41,329 nt of DNA from Alterluteimonas quercicellularis. Lineage in GTDB: Bacteria > Pseudomonadota > Gammaproteobacteria > Xanthomonadales > Xanthomonadaceae. The translations under genes were made by a program, and so were the position numbers. The stretch lies in the NCBI RefSeq assembly GCF_021191635.1, contig NZ_JAIWPR010000055.1:1-41329 (forward strand). Direction: 5' to 3'. Below are positions 9,482 to 17,324 of this stretch, one piece after another. How positions within the stretch are numbered: position 1 is the stretch's first letter; each line of letters begins with the position of its first letter. The notes under the pieces were generated by a model, which saw only the letters and a list, made by a program, of their open reading frames with translations, had not been told where the DNA came from and did not search any database.

Positions 9482-10814
9482 GCGTGGCTCCGGTGTTCGG
9501 GTGAGGCCCGGCGTCGCGCGCATGCACGCGGTCGCGCGGGAAGTGGCAGGAGAACGTGCTGCCGCGGCCGACCTCGCTCTCGATGTCGAGGCGGGCCTGG
9601 TGGAGCTGCAGCACGTGCTTGACGATGGCCAGCCCGAGCCCGGTCCCGCCGAGCTCGCGCGAGCGGCTGGTGGAGACGCGGTAGAAGCGCTCGGTGATGC
9701 GGGGCAGGTGCGAGGCCGGGATGCCGTAGCCGGTGTCCTGGACCGAGAGCGTCGCCCCGCCGTCGTCGTCGCGCGCGAAGCGGATCGCGATGCGGCCGCC
9801 GGCCGGGGTGTAGCGTACCGCGTTGGAGACGAGGTTGGAGAACGCGCTGTGCAGCTCCTTGATCGAGCCCCACAGGTCGGCCTGCGCGGCGTCCTCCACC
9901 GTCACCGCGTGGCGGCCCTGGCCCAGCGCCTCCGCCTCGCGCCGCAGCGTCGACAGCAGCGAGGCCATCGGCACGCTCTCGTCGGCCACCGCCTCCTGCG
10001 CCTCCAGCCGCGACAGCGTGAGCAGATCCTCCACCAGCTGCGTCATGCGCTGCGACTGCAGGCGCATCTCGGCCAGGATCGGCGCCCAGTCCGGCTGATC
10101 GGCGGGATCGAGCATGTCGAGGTAGCCGTGCACCACCGTGAGCGGCGTGCGCAGCTCGTGGGAGACGTTGGCGACGAAGTCGCGGCGCACCTGCTCCAGC
10201 CGCATCAGCTTGCTGACGTCGCGCGCCACCAGCAGCCACAGGTGCTCGGAATAGGGGATCAGCTTCAGGCTCAGGCGCAGGCCCGGGTCGAGCGGCGAGG
10301 GCGCGTCGAGCAGCGGCTCGGCGTGGCGGCCGCTGGCCAGCCAGTGGGCGATCGGCAGCGGCTGCAGGCGGTCGCCGACCGGCGCGTCGATGTCGGCGGG
10401 ATACTGCAGGCCGAGCAGGTGGGTGGACGCCTCGTTGAACCACTGCACGCGCTGGCTGTTGCGGTCCAGCACCACCACCGCGTCGGGCAGCGCGGCGGCG
10501 GCCGCGCGGTAGGCGCGCAGCATCTCCACCAGCCGCCGCTTGCGGTTGCGGGTGTCGTCCTGGCTCTGGTGCAGCAGGCGGTCGAGCTCGTCCCAGGCGC
10601 CGCCCTCGCGCCCGGGCGGCAGGCGCTGGCGCGATTCCAGCCGCTGCAGCAGGCGGTACAGGCGCACGCCGTTCCAGGCCAGCAGGCCGAGCGCGGCCAG
10701 CGCCAGCAGCGCCCACGGACGGCCCAGCGCCAGCCCGGCCAGCGCGGCGGCGGCCAGGACCAGCAGGTGCTGCGCGACCGTGCGCAGCCAGGCGGAGCGG
10801 GTGTGGGCGGGCAT
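9444..10814 (-). CDS. phoR: phosphate-regulon sensor histidine kinase PhoR
   Basis: 456 residues from ATG 10814. Two adjacent N-terminal membrane segments (AQHLLVLAAAALAGLALG and WALLALAALGLLAW) match E. coli PhoR layout. They are followed by a charged region, a PAS domain (LPDAVVVLDRNSQRVQWFNE), the H-box FVANVSHELRTPLTVVHGYL with the phosphorylated His, the N-box HSAFSNLVSNAVRYTPAGG, and G boxes DTGYGI and GGTGLGLAIVK. A GTG at 10901 overlapping the phoB stop as GTGA is an alternative start that would add 29 residues without obvious domain content. PhoR phosphorylates PhoB when phosphate is low, normally together with PstSCAB-PhoU, which are not in the window. Its end overlaps ppk. Confidence 0.94.
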   Translation of the reverse strand: MPAHTRSAWLRTVAQHLLVLAAAALAGLALGRPWALLALAALGLLAWNGVRLYRLLQRLESRQRLPPGREGGAWDELDRLLHQSQDDTRNRKRRLVEMLRAYRAAAAALPDAVVVLDRNSQRVQWFNEASTHLLGLQYPADIDAPVGDRLQPLPIAHWLASGRHAEPLLDAPSPLDPGLRLSLKLIPYSEHLWLLVARDVSKLMRLEQVRRDFVANVSHELRTPLTVVHGYLDMLDPADQPDWAPILAEMRLQSQRMTQLVEDLLTLSRLEAQEAVADESVPMASLLSTLRREAEALGQGRHAVTVEDAAQADLWGSIKELHSAFSNLVSNAVRYTPAGGRIAIRFARDDDGGATLSVQDTGYGIPASHLPRITERFYRVSTSRSRELGGTGLGLAIVKHVLQLHQARLDIESEVGRGSTFSCHFPRDRVHARDAGPHPNTGATREQPRIQAGRSL

Positions 10815-10897
10815 GGCGTCAGTGTGCCGGAGTCCGCCGGGCGCGGGTGTGGCTGCGGGCGCCGCCAGCCCGGCCGCGCGGTCGATGCCGGGTGGGC

Positions 10898-11587
10898 TCA
10901 CATCGCCGCCGAGAAGCGGTATCCCGCCCCCCGCACCGTCTGCACCATGCCGTCCAGCGCCACCGGTTCCAGGGTCTTGCGCAGGCGGCGGATATGCACG
11001 TCCACGGTGCGCTCCTCCACGTACACGCTGCCGCCCCAGACGTGATCGAGCAGCTGGGTGCGGGAGTAGACCCGTTCGGGGTGGGTCATGAAGAAGTGCA
11101 GCAGGCGGTACTCGGTGGGGCCGATGTTCACCGGGGTGTCGCCGGCGAAGACCCGGTGGGCGGCGCCGTCGATGCGCAGGCTGCCGACCTGCACGCTGCC
11201 GTCCTCGTCGTCCTCGCGCGAGCGCCGCATCACCGCGCGGATGCGCGCCAGCAGCTCGCGCGCGGAGAACGGCTTGACCACGTAGTCGTCCACGCCGGCC
11301 TCCAGCCCGCCGACGCGGTCGTTCTCCTCGCCGCGGGCGGTCAGCATGATGATCGGCACCTCGCGGGTCAGTTCCTCGCGGCGCCAGCGCCGGGCCAGGT
11401 CCAGGCCGCTGACGCCCGGCAGCATCCAGTCCAGCAGGATCAGGTCGGGCACCCGGTCGGCGATCGCCGTCTGCGCCTCGCGCGCGTCCCCGGCGTGGGC
11501 CGGCTCGAAGTCGCCCTTGCGCAGGGCGAACGCGACCATCTCGCGGATGGCGGGTTCGTCGTCGACGATCAGGATGCGCTTCTGCAT
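10898..11587 (-). CDS. phoB: phosphate-regulon response regulator PhoB
   Basis: 229 residues, the same length as E. coli PhoB. The receiver domain begins [17 protein letters not shown] (acidic Asp9/Asp10), has phosphoacceptor Asp53 in [19 protein letters not shown], the switch threonine in [11 protein letters not shown] and the lysine in YVVKPFS. The C-terminal OmpR-type winged helix has [19 protein letters not shown] as recognition helix and wing. It is followed directly by phoR. A Pho-box-like array (11627-11655) sits 40-68 nt upstream of its start, so the gene probably activates itself. Confidence 0.97.
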   Translation of the reverse strand: MQKRILIVDDEPAIREMVAFALRKGDFEPAHAGDAREAQTAIADRVPDLILLDWMLPGVSGLDLARRWRREELTREVPIIMLTARGEENDRVGGLEAGVDDYVVKPFSARELLARIRAVMRRSREDDEDGSVQVGSLRIDGAAHRVFAGDTPVNIGPTEYRLLHFFMTHPERVYSRTQLLDHVWGGSVYVEERTVDVHIRRLRKTLEPVALDGMVQTVRGAGYRFSAAM

Positions 11588-11626
11588 GGTCTGCCTGGCG
11601 TCCGGGGGGCCGGTCGGTGGCATTAG

Positions 11627-11655
11627 ACGACAGATAAGTGTCACTTGTATGACAC
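11627..11655 (-). promoter_or_regulatory. Pho box upstream of phoB
   Basis: On the minus strand three heptamers lie in exact 11-bp register: GTGTCAT (11649-11655), GTGACAC (11638-11644) and CTGTCGT (11627-11633), each followed by an AT-leaning 4-nt spacer. The known PhoB site is repeated CTGTCAT with 4-nt spacers; matches are 6/7, 4/7 and 6/7. The site also contains the inverted repeat GTGTCA-6-TGACAC. It implies PhoB autoregulation of phoB-phoR-ppk-ppx. Confidence 0.75.
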
Positions 11656-11691
11656 GGTCATGGGGCCGCGCAGGGCGCCCAGGGTGCCCGT

Positions 11692-13353
11692 TCAGCGGCG
11701 CCGAAGGTCCTCGTCGCGCATGCCCTGGCGGCGCAGTTCCAGCACCGTCGGCGTGATCGCCGCGATCCGCGCGTCGATCCGCGCCCGGGCGTAGTAGTCC
11801 AGGTCGTCGCGCTTGCGCAGCGTGTTGAGCTGCACCAGCGCCTGCTCGGCGCGACCGCTGAGGAAGGCGGCCTCCGCGTGCGCCTCGCCGGCCCGCACCG
11901 GGTCGCCGGCGATCTCGCTGATCCGCGCGAACGTGCGCTGGAAGATCGGGTCGTCGGCGGCGCTGCGCAGCAGCGGGCGCAGCAGTTCCTGGGCGCGGCG
12001 GCCGGCCTCCGGGGTGTTGCGCTCGACCAGCATGCCGGCGTAGGTCAGCGCCACCGCGCGCTGGTTGGGCAGGCGCCGCAGCAGCGCCTCGAAGCGGCGG
12101 TCGCCGTCGGCGGCGCGGCCGGCGCGGGTCTCGGCCTCCGCCAGCGAGACCGTCAGCCACAGGTCGTCCGGGTACTCCTCCAGCAGCGCCGCGAACTGGG
12201 TCGCCGCGGCGGCGTACTCGCCCGCGCGCATCCGCGCCAGCGCGAGCCCGTAGAGCTGGTCGTCGCCCAGCGGCGCGCTGCGCCGCATCGCCTCGTACTC
12301 GCGGATCGCCGCGGCGGGCGTGTTGGCGCTGAGCACCCGCATCCGCTCGCGCGTCCAGCCGAACACCACCGGGTCGCCGCCGCCGGCGCCGGCGCGGGCG
12401 CCGTCGGGCAGGCGCAGCGAGGCCGGCAGCAGCGGGTTGGCGGTGCCGCTGCCGACGTGGCCGAAGGGCGAGTCGGCGATGATCGTGCGCTCGGTCCGCG
12501 ACGCGGTCGGCGTGGTGGTGGTGGCGACCACCGCGCCGCTCTCGCGCGCGATCTGCTCGGCGCGCTGGCGGGATTCGCTGATGCGGGTGGTGGTCACCGG
12601 GTGGGTGCGCAGGTAGTCCGGCAGCCGCTCGCGCTCGCCGCCCTGGTTGGTGCGCGAGACCGCCTGCATGCGCTCGAACATGCTGGCCATGCCCTCGAGG
12701 TCGTAGCCGGCGCGGGCGAGGGTGCGGATGCCCAGGCGGTCGGCCTCGGACTCGTTGGAGCGGGTGTAGTCGATCTGGCGCTGGATCGCCCAGCCCTGGG
12801 CGCTGGCCATCGCCGCCATCGCCGCCTCGCCGGAGGAATTGCTGTCGGAACTGGCGGCGACCGCGATCGCGCCAAGCATCGCCAGCAGGATCGGCACGCT
12901 GTCGCGCTGCGCGCGCTCGGCGCCGCGGAGCACGTGGTTCTGGGTGACGTGGGCGATCTCGTGCGAGAGCACCGCGGCCACCTCGTCCTCGGTCTGCGCG
13001 GTCAGCACCAGGCCGACATTGAGGCCGATGTAGCCGCCGAGGGTGGCGAACGCGTTGATGCTGCGGTCCTTCATCGTGAAGAAGGTGAAGGACTGCCTCG
13101 GCTGGTCGCTGGCCGCCGCCAGCCGGTTGCCGGTGGCGCGCAGCCAGTCGTCGACCAGCGGGTCCTCCAGCACCATGTCGTAGTGGCGCAGCTGCGCCAG
13201 CAGCATCTGCCCGTACTCCAGCTGCTTGGCCGGGCTGAGCAGGGTGCCCGCCGAGGAACCGATGTCCGGCAGGCGCTCCTGCGCCGCGGCGTGCGGGACG
13301 GCCGCGGCCAGGGCGATCAGGAAGGCGGTCAGGGCAGGGCGCATGCGGGGCAT
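11692..13353 (-). CDS. periplasmic M48-family metalloprotease with TPR-like C-terminus (BepA/YfgC-like)
   Basis: 553 residues from ATG 13353 (ATG 13344 is equally possible). The signal peptide is [21 protein letters not shown]. The M48 catalytic motif HEIAH occurs in [13 protein letters not shown], with the third zinc ligand in [12 protein letters not shown], preceded by the conserved [17 protein letters not shown]. The C-terminal half is helical and repetitive ([40 protein letters not shown]), typical of the TPR region of BepA. BepA assists LptD/OMP assembly and degrades misfolded outer-membrane proteins. The gene precedes phoB by about 100 nt on the same strand. The substrate is inferred from family only. 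Confidence 0.9.
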   Translation of the reverse strand: MPRMRPALTAFLIALAAAVPHAAAQERLPDIGSSAGTLLSPAKQLEYGQMLLAQLRHYDMVLEDPLVDDWLRATGNRLAAASDQPRQSFTFFTMKDRSINAFATLGGYIGLNVGLVLTAQTEDEVAAVLSHEIAHVTQNHVLRGAERAQRDSVPILLAMLGAIAVAASSDSNSSGEAAMAAMASAQGWAIQRQIDYTRSNESEADRLGIRTLARAGYDLEGMASMFERMQAVSRTNQGGERERLPDYLRTHPVTTTRISESRQRAEQIARESGAVVATTTTPTASRTERTIIADSPFGHVGSGTANPLLPASLRLPDGARAGAGGGDPVVFGWTRERMRVLSANTPAAAIREYEAMRRSAPLGDDQLYGLALARMRAGEYAAAATQFAALLEEYPDDLWLTVSLAEAETRAGRAADGDRRFEALLRRLPNQRAVALTYAGMLVERNTPEAGRRAQELLRPLLRSAADDPIFQRTFARISEIAGDPVRAGEAHAEAAFLSGRAEQALVQLNTLRKRDDLDYYARARIDARIAAITPTVLELRRQGMRDEDLRRR

Positions 13354-13504
13354 CGTAACCGGGCGGGTGGAGCATGGGGCGCGGCCCGCGCGCCGGCGTG
13401 AATCGGCGGTGAAGGCGGCGCGCGCGGGCGGCCGGGCTGGAAAACCCCCTTCGCCGCACCCACACTCTGACCACCCGCCCGTCCGCAAGTTTCCGGAGCC
13501 CCGC

Positions 13505-13774
13505 GTGAGCGTCCCCCAGATCACCCTCTACACCAGCGCCGTGTGCGGCTACTGCGTCGCCGCCAAGAACTTCCTCAGGAGCAAGGGCCTGGAGTGGACC
13601 GAGATCCGCGTCGATCTCGACCCCGAGGCACGTCGGCGCATGGTGGAGACCACGCGCCGCACCAGCGTGCCGCAGATCTTCATCGGCGACACCCACGTCG
13701 GCGGCTACGACGACATGATGGCGCTGCAGCGCGCCGGCGGCCTGGAGCCGCTGCTCGCCGGCGGCGACGCGTGA
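13505..13774 (+). CDS. grxC: glutaredoxin, GrxC type
   Basis: 89 residues from GTG 13505, chosen because GGAG lies just upstream and the fold starts at once ([15 protein letters not shown]). It uses glutathione to reduce disulfides or glutathionylated proteins. The dithiol active site reads CGYC instead of the usual CPYC. The cis-proline motif [19 protein letters not shown] binds glutathione. Its last codon overlaps the next gene as GTGA, coupling it to an AhpD-like protein that also has a CxxC centre. It diverges from the M48 protease gene. Confidence 0.93.
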   Translation: MSVPQITLYTSAVCGYCVAAKNFLRSKGLEWTEIRVDLDPEARRRMVETTRRTSVPQIFIGDTHVGGYDDMMALQRAGGLEPLLAGGDA

Positions 13775-14163
13775 GCGGTGCCGACGAGGCCGAGCGCGTG
13801 CGCGCCTTCACGGCGTTCCGCAAGCGCATGAACGAGCGCATCCTGGCCGAGCCCAACCAGGTGGTGCGGCGCTTCTTCGCGCTGGACACGCAGACCTACC
13901 AGGCCGGCGCGCTCGACGTGAAGACCAAGGAGCTGCTGGGCCTGGTGGCCTCGCTGGTGCTGCGCTGCGACGACTGCATCGCCTACCACGTCGCCCAGTG
14001 CCGCGAGGCGGGCGTGAACCGCGACGAGATGTTCGAGGCCTTCTCGGTCGGCCTGGTGGTGGGCGGCTCGATCGTCATCCCGCACCTGCGCCGTGCGGTG
14101 GACTTCCTCGACCAGCTGGAGCAGGGCGGGGCGGCTTCGCCGGCCGCGCACGACCACGGCTAG
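13771..14163 (+). CDS. AhpD-like carboxymuconolactone decarboxylase family protein
   Basis: 130 residues, GTG 13771 overlapping the glutaredoxin stop. The alpha-helical CMD/AhpD core is present: [20 protein letters not shown], then [17 protein letters not shown], which supplies the CxxC pair and the following His of the AhpD proton relay, and [17 protein letters not shown]. Members act as thiol-dependent peroxidases or reductants, or as gamma-carboxymuconolactone decarboxylases. The CxxC centre and the glutaredoxin coupling favour a thiol redox role here. The C-terminus ends in a His-containing tail (AHDHG). Exact substrate unknown. Confidence 0.88.
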   Translation: MSGADEAERVRAFTAFRKRMNERILAEPNQVVRRFFALDTQTYQAGALDVKTKELLGLVASLVLRCDDCIAYHVAQCREAGVNRDEMFEAFSVGLVVGGSIVIPHLRRAVDFLDQLEQGGAASPAAHDHG

Positions 14164-14198
14164 ACGCCGGCCGTCCGCGCGGCGCCGCCGCGCCCGGC

Positions 14199-14204
14199 TA
14201 TAAT
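14199..14204 (+). promoter_or_regulatory. consensus -10 element for icd
   Basis: A perfect TATAAT lies in an otherwise GC-only region, about 65 nt before the icd start. No convincing -35 hexamer is visible at 16-18 nt. It predicts a leader of roughly 59 nt. Confidence 0.65.
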
Positions 14205-14269
14205 GGCGCGCTCCCTTCTGACCCGGCGCCCCGTTCGCGCGGCGCCCGCTTGCACGGAAACTCCCCCAC

Positions 14270-15277
14270 ATGACCCAGACGATCACGGTCATCCGCGGCG
14301 ACGGTATCGGCCCGGAGATCATGGATGCCACGCTGCACGTCCTCGACGCGATGAACCTCGGGCTGCGCTACGAGGAGGCCGACGCCGGCCTCGCGGCGCT
14401 GGAGAAGCACGGCGAACTGCTGCCGGCGCAGACGCTCGAATCGATCGCCCGCAACCGCATCGCGCTCAAGAGCCCGCTGACCACCCCGGTCGGCGAGGGC
14501 TTCAGCTCGATCAACGTCGCGCTGCGCAGGCACTTCGACCTGTACGCCAACGTGCGCCCGGCCAAGTCCTTCCCCAACACCCGCTCGCGCTTTCCCAGCG
14601 GCGTGGACCTGATCACGGTGCGCGAGAACACCGAGGGCGCCTACATCGGCGAGGGCCAGACCCTGTCGGAGGACGGCGAGACCGCGAGCCTGATCCAGCG
14701 CATCACCCGCAAGGGCTCCGAGCGCATCGTGCGCTACGCCTTCGACCTCGCGCGCCGCACCGGCCGCAAGAAGGTCACGGTCGTGCACAAGGCCAACATC
14801 CTCAAGACCACGTCCGGGCTGTTCCTGAAGGTGGCGCGCGAGGTCGCGGCGCTGTACCCCGAGATCGAGTGCAACGAGATGATCGTCGACAACACCTGCA
14901 TGCAGCTGGTGATGCGGCCCGAGCAGTTCGACATCATCGTGACCACCAACCTGTTCGGCGACATCATCTCCGACCTGTGCGCCGGCCTGGTCGGCGGCCT
15001 GGGCCTGGCCCCGGGCGCCAACATCGGCACCGAGGCGGCGATCTTCGAGGCCGTGCACGGCACCGCGCCGGACATCGCCGGCCAGGGCAAGGCCAACCCC
15101 TGCGCGCTGCTGCTGGGCGCGGCGCAGATGCTCGACCACCTGGCCCGTCCCGAGGAGGCCGCGCGCCTGCGCGACGCCGTCGTCGCCACCCTGGAGGCCA
15201 AGGACGCGCTGACCCCCGACCTGGGCGGCAGCGGCACCACCACCACCTTCGCCCAGGCCATCGCCAGCCGGCTCTGA
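14270..15277 (+). CDS. icd: NAD-dependent isocitrate dehydrogenase
   Basis: 335 residues, the short homodimeric beta-decarboxylating dehydrogenase type. It converts isocitrate to 2-oxoglutarate and CO2 in the TCA cycle. Visible: VIRGDGIGPEIMDATLHVLD, the substrate loop SSINVALRRHFDLYANVRP, ITVRENTEGAYIGEG, the catalytic-lysine region TVVHKANILKTTSGLF, the metal-binding IIVTTNLFGDIISDL, and cofactor-binding FEAVHGTAPDIAGQGKANP. An isopropylmalate dehydrogenase is less likely given the motif set and no leu genes nearby. A strong terminator follows 22 nt after the stop. Confidence 0.9.
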   Translation: MTQTITVIRGDGIGPEIMDATLHVLDAMNLGLRYEEADAGLAALEKHGELLPAQTLESIARNRIALKSPLTTPVGEGFSSINVALRRHFDLYANVRPAKSFPNTRSRFPSGVDLITVRENTEGAYIGEGQTLSEDGETASLIQRITRKGSERIVRYAFDLARRTGRKKVTVVHKANILKTTSGLFLKVAREVAALYPEIECNEMIVDNTCMQLVMRPEQFDIIVTTNLFGDIISDLCAGLVGGLGLAPGANIGTEAAIFEAVHGTAPDIAGQGKANPCALLLGAAQMLDHLARPEEAARLRDAVVATLEAKDALTPDLGGSGTTTTFAQAIASRL

Positions 15278-15298
15278 GCCGCGCCGGCGGTCGGGAAG

Positions 15299-15325
15299 AA
15301 AGGGCGCCTTCGGGCGCCCTTTTTC
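15299..15325 (+). terminator. rho-independent terminator of icd
   Basis: AAAGGGCGCC, a TTCG tetraloop, GGCGCCCTTTTT: a 10-bp stem followed by a T run, 22 nt after the icd stop codon. Confidence 0.92.
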
Positions 15326-15527
15326 GTTGAAGCCGGCGTCCGCCGATCCCGGTCGCAGGAGTGCGGGCAAGGTGCCACCGGAGCTGCGGCAGAAGTGGAA
15401 CGCGCCCTCACGTGTGGACGTGGGGAAGCGGCGGTTTTCCCGGCCGCGGAAAAGCGTCGCGCGCGAGCGCGCTCCTACGTGTGTCCGGGTCTGCGGGCGC
15501 CGCCCGTCCTGCGAAGCGGCCGGGATG

Positions 15528-15556
15528 GAAAAAGGGCGCCCGAAGGCGCCCTTTCC
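15528..15556 (-). terminator. rho-independent terminator of the BI-1/YccA gene
   Basis: On the minus strand AAAGGGCGCC, TTCG, GGCGCCCTTTTTCC follows 22 nt after the stop. The hairpin is identical to the icd terminator and points the opposite way. Confidence 0.9.
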
Positions 15557-15578
15557 GGTGGTGCCTGTCGGCGCGCGG

Positions 15579-16340
15579 TCAGTCCCGGCTCTGCAGCTTG
15601 GCCAGCAGGCGCAGGAACTCCAGGTACAGCCAGACCAGGGTGACCAGCAGGCCGAAGGCGCCGTACCACTCCATGTGCTTCGGCGCGCCCTGCTCGACGC
15701 CGGACTCGATGAAGTCGAAGTCCAGCACCAGGTTCAGCGCCGCCACCACCACCACGAACAGGCTGAAGCCGATGCCGATCAGGCCGCTGTCGTGGATGTA
15801 GGGCATGTTGTAGCCGAACAGGCGCATCGCCATGCTGGCCAGGTAGACCAGCATGATGCCGCCGGTCGCCGCCACCACGCCGAGCTTGAAGTTCTCGGTG
15901 GCGCGGATCAGCCCGCTGCGGTAGGCGAACAGCAGCGCGAACAGGGTGCCGAAGGTCAGCAGCACGGCCTGCATGACGATGCCGTCGTAGACGTTGTTGA
16001 ACATCGCCGAGATCGCGCCGAGGAACAGGCCCTCGACCAGGGCGTACAGCGGCGCGGTGACCGGTGCCCATTCCTTCTTGAAGATGGTCACCAGGGCGAC
16101 GACGAAGCCGCCGATCGCGCCGCCCCACACGTACAGGCCGACGTTCGCCGCCGGCTGGCCGTCGGCGCCGATCGCCTGGCTCCAGGAGAACGCCGCGGTC
16201 AGCACCGTCAGCAGCAGCAGGATGCCGGTCTTGTTGACGGTGCCGTTGAGCGTCATCGCGCCGTCGCCGCGGGCGACCACGCTGCCGCTGCCGAGATCGA
16301 GGAAGGTCGACTCCTTCAGAGCCGGGTTGCCGCTGCGCAT
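15579..16340 (-). CDS. Bax inhibitor-1/YccA family membrane protein
   Basis: 253 residues from ATG 16340, which has GGAG a few nt upstream. After a polar N-terminus (LKESTFLDLG, MTLNGTVNKTG) there are about seven hydrophobic segments, for example ILLLLTVLTAAFSW, LYVWGGAIGGFVVALVTIF, AVLLTFGTLFALLFAYRSG, GVVAATGGIMLVYLASMAM and GIGFSLFVVVVAALNLVLDF. The conserved FNNVYDGIVMQAVLLT and late FDFIESG are typical of the BaxI_1 subfamily. Members act as pH-sensitive calcium leak channels or interact with membrane proteases such as FtsH in E. coli YccA. The function here is not known. Confidence 0.9.
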   Translation of the reverse strand: MRSGNPALKESTFLDLGSGSVVARGDGAMTLNGTVNKTGILLLLTVLTAAFSWSQAIGADGQPAANVGLYVWGGAIGGFVVALVTIFKKEWAPVTAPLYALVEGLFLGAISAMFNNVYDGIVMQAVLLTFGTLFALLFAYRSGLIRATENFKLGVVAATGGIMLVYLASMAMRLFGYNMPYIHDSGLIGIGFSLFVVVVAALNLVLDFDFIESGVEQGAPKHMEWYGAFGLLVTLVWLYLEFLRLLAKLQSRD

Positions 16341-16448
16341 CGGGATCTCCGTTTCGTCTGTGTATCCAGGCCCCGAGGATACCGCGCGGCGGTGTCGGCC
16401 GACAGTCGGGGCGCGTGGCGGCGTGCCGGACGGCGCCGCGCGGTCGCG

Positions 16449-16477
16449 TTGACAGGGGTCGCGGTGCTCCCGACAAT
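16449..16477 (+). promoter_or_regulatory. sigma70 promoter of the tRNA-Pro/Arg unit
   Basis: A perfect -35 TTGACA (16449-16454), a 17-nt spacer, then GACAAT (16472-16477, 4/6 to TATAAT). It predicts a start near 16484, about 42 nt before tRNA-Pro. It lies in the divergent gap with the BI-1 gene. Confidence 0.8.
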
Positions 16478-16525
16478 GAACGACCCGCGCGTCCAGGCGC
16501 GCCGGGCGAACCGTAACGACGTCGG

Positions 16526-16602
16526 CGGGGTATAGCGCAGTCTGGTAGCGCGCCTGCTTTGGGAGCAGGATGTCGGGGGTTCGAATCCCTCTACCCCGAC
16601 CA
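16526..16602 (+). tRNA. tRNA-Pro(UGG)
   Basis: The acceptor stem CGGGGTA pairs with TACCCCG. The anticodon loop TTTGGGA gives anticodon TGG. The T-arm GGGGGTTCGAATCCCT is present and CCA is encoded. It is first in the tRNA cluster. Confidence 0.97.
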
Positions 16603-16646
16603 CTCCGGCCGCCCGGACGGCCCCCGGCGCGGCGATCCTGTCCCGG

Positions 16647-16723
16647 GCGCCCGTAGCTCAACCGGATAGAGCACCGGCCTTCTAAGCCGGTGGTTGCAGG
16701 TTCGAGTCCTGCCGGGCGCGCCA
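16647..16723 (+). tRNA. tRNA-Arg(UCU)
   Basis: The acceptor GCGCCCG pairs with CGGGCGC. Anticodon stem CCGGC/GCCGG with loop CTTCTAA gives anticodon TCT. CCA is encoded. It lies 44 nt after tRNA-Pro and is probably on the same transcript. Confidence 0.97.
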
Positions 16724-16915
16724 ACCGCATTCGATCCGCCACCATGTCGGCCCTGTCGCAGGCCCGGGAGCGATCGCGTCCGGGCGACCCGTCGCGTGCC
16801 GGCAGTAGACGCCGCCGCGGCAGCGCCGTAAAATTTCCAGTTCCCCACCGGCATCGCCGGTTCGGGCCCGGCGGGCGAAGCGGTTGCGGCGTCCCGGCGG
16901 TGCAGCGTCGCAATG

Positions 16916-16992
16916 GTGGCTGTAGCTCAGTCGGTTAGAGTACTGGATTGTGATTCCAGTGGTCGGGGGTTCGAATCCCCTCAGCCACCCCA
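16916..16992 (+). tRNA. tRNA-His(GUG)
   Basis: The acceptor GTGGCTG pairs with CAGCCAC. Loop TTGTGAT gives anticodon GTG. CCA is encoded. A TAAAAT hexamer at 16829-16834 may be its own -10 box. Confidence 0.97.
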
Positions 16993-17018
16993 TCCTTCCG
17001 CGTCCACGCGCGGAGCGA

Positions 17019-17046
17019 TTGTAAAACGCGCAGGCTCTGGTACACT
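17019..17046 (+). promoter_or_regulatory. extended -10 promoter of tRNA-Lys
   Basis: TTGTAA (17019-17024), a 16-nt spacer, then TGG-TACACT (17041-17046), an extended -10 form. The start would fall about 10 nt before tRNA-Lys. Confidence 0.65.
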
Positions 17047-17062
17047 GCGCGCCCGATTTTCG

Positions 17063-17138
17063 GGGCCGTTAGCTCAGTTGGTAGAGCAGCTGACTCTTAA
17101 TCAGTAGGTCCAAGGTTCGAATCCTTGACGGCCCACCA
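17063..17138 (+). tRNA. tRNA-Lys(CUU)
   Basis: The acceptor GGGCCGT pairs with ACGGCCC. The anticodon loop CTCTTAA gives CTT, which reads AAG, the preferred Lys codon in this GC-rich genome. CCA is encoded. Confidence 0.97.
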
Positions 17139-17145
17139 GGTAGTT

Positions 17146-17180
17146 CGAAGACGCCCGGCCTGCGCCGGGCGTCTTTCGTT
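17146..17180 (+). terminator. rho-independent terminator after tRNA-Lys
   Basis: AAGACGCCCGGC, loop CTGC, GCCGGGCGTCTTTCGTT: a 12-bp stem with a short T run, about 10 nt after tRNA-Lys. Confidence 0.85.
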
Positions 17181-17222
17181 GCGGCTCCCGCCGGGCAATG
17201 CCGCCGGGGGCGCCGCAGGCCC

Positions 17223-17228
17223 TAGAAT
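17223..17228 (+). promoter_or_regulatory. -10 element of tRNA-Leu
   Basis: TAGAAT lies 10 nt before the first base of tRNA-Leu in a GC-rich background. No clear -35 is visible. Confidence 0.5.
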
Positions 17229-17238
17229 GGCGCCGCGC

Positions 17239-17324
17239 GCGAAAGTGGCGGAATCGGTAGACGCACTGGATTTAGGTTCCAGCGGGCAACCCCCGTGAGG
17301 GTTCGAGTCCCTCCTTTCGCACCA
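17239..17324 (+). tRNA. tRNA-Leu(UAG)
   Basis: A class II tRNA of 86 nt. The acceptor GCGAAAG pairs with CTTTCGC. Anticodon stem CTGGA/TCCAG with loop TTTAGGT gives TAG. A variable arm is present and CCA is encoded. Confidence 0.97.

Larger units (their letters stand above)
15278..15578. other. gene-free interval holding two facing terminators and REP units
   Basis: This 301-nt gap holds no coding sequence I can support. It contains the icd terminator (15299-15325), a degenerate rightward REP-like unit (GGTCGCAGGAGTGCGG, 15351-15366), a degenerate leftward unit GAACGCGCCCTCACG (15398-15412), a good leftward unit GAGCGCGCTCCTACG ending at 15479, and the minus-strand terminator of the BI-1 gene (15531-15556). 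Its REP arrangement resembles 5544-5694, including the shared GCCACCGGA and GAACGCG(C/T)CCTCACG words. Confidence 0.75.

Noticed and set aside
9203..11045. Plus-strand open frames over phoR and phoB
   Set aside because: Shadows of the kinase and regulator genes; no ribosome site or domain.
13354..13504. N-terminal extensions of the M48 protease and glutaredoxin frames into the divergent gap
   Set aside because: The extensions overlap each other on opposite strands, are Arg/Pro/Ala-rich, and would hide the protease signal peptide.
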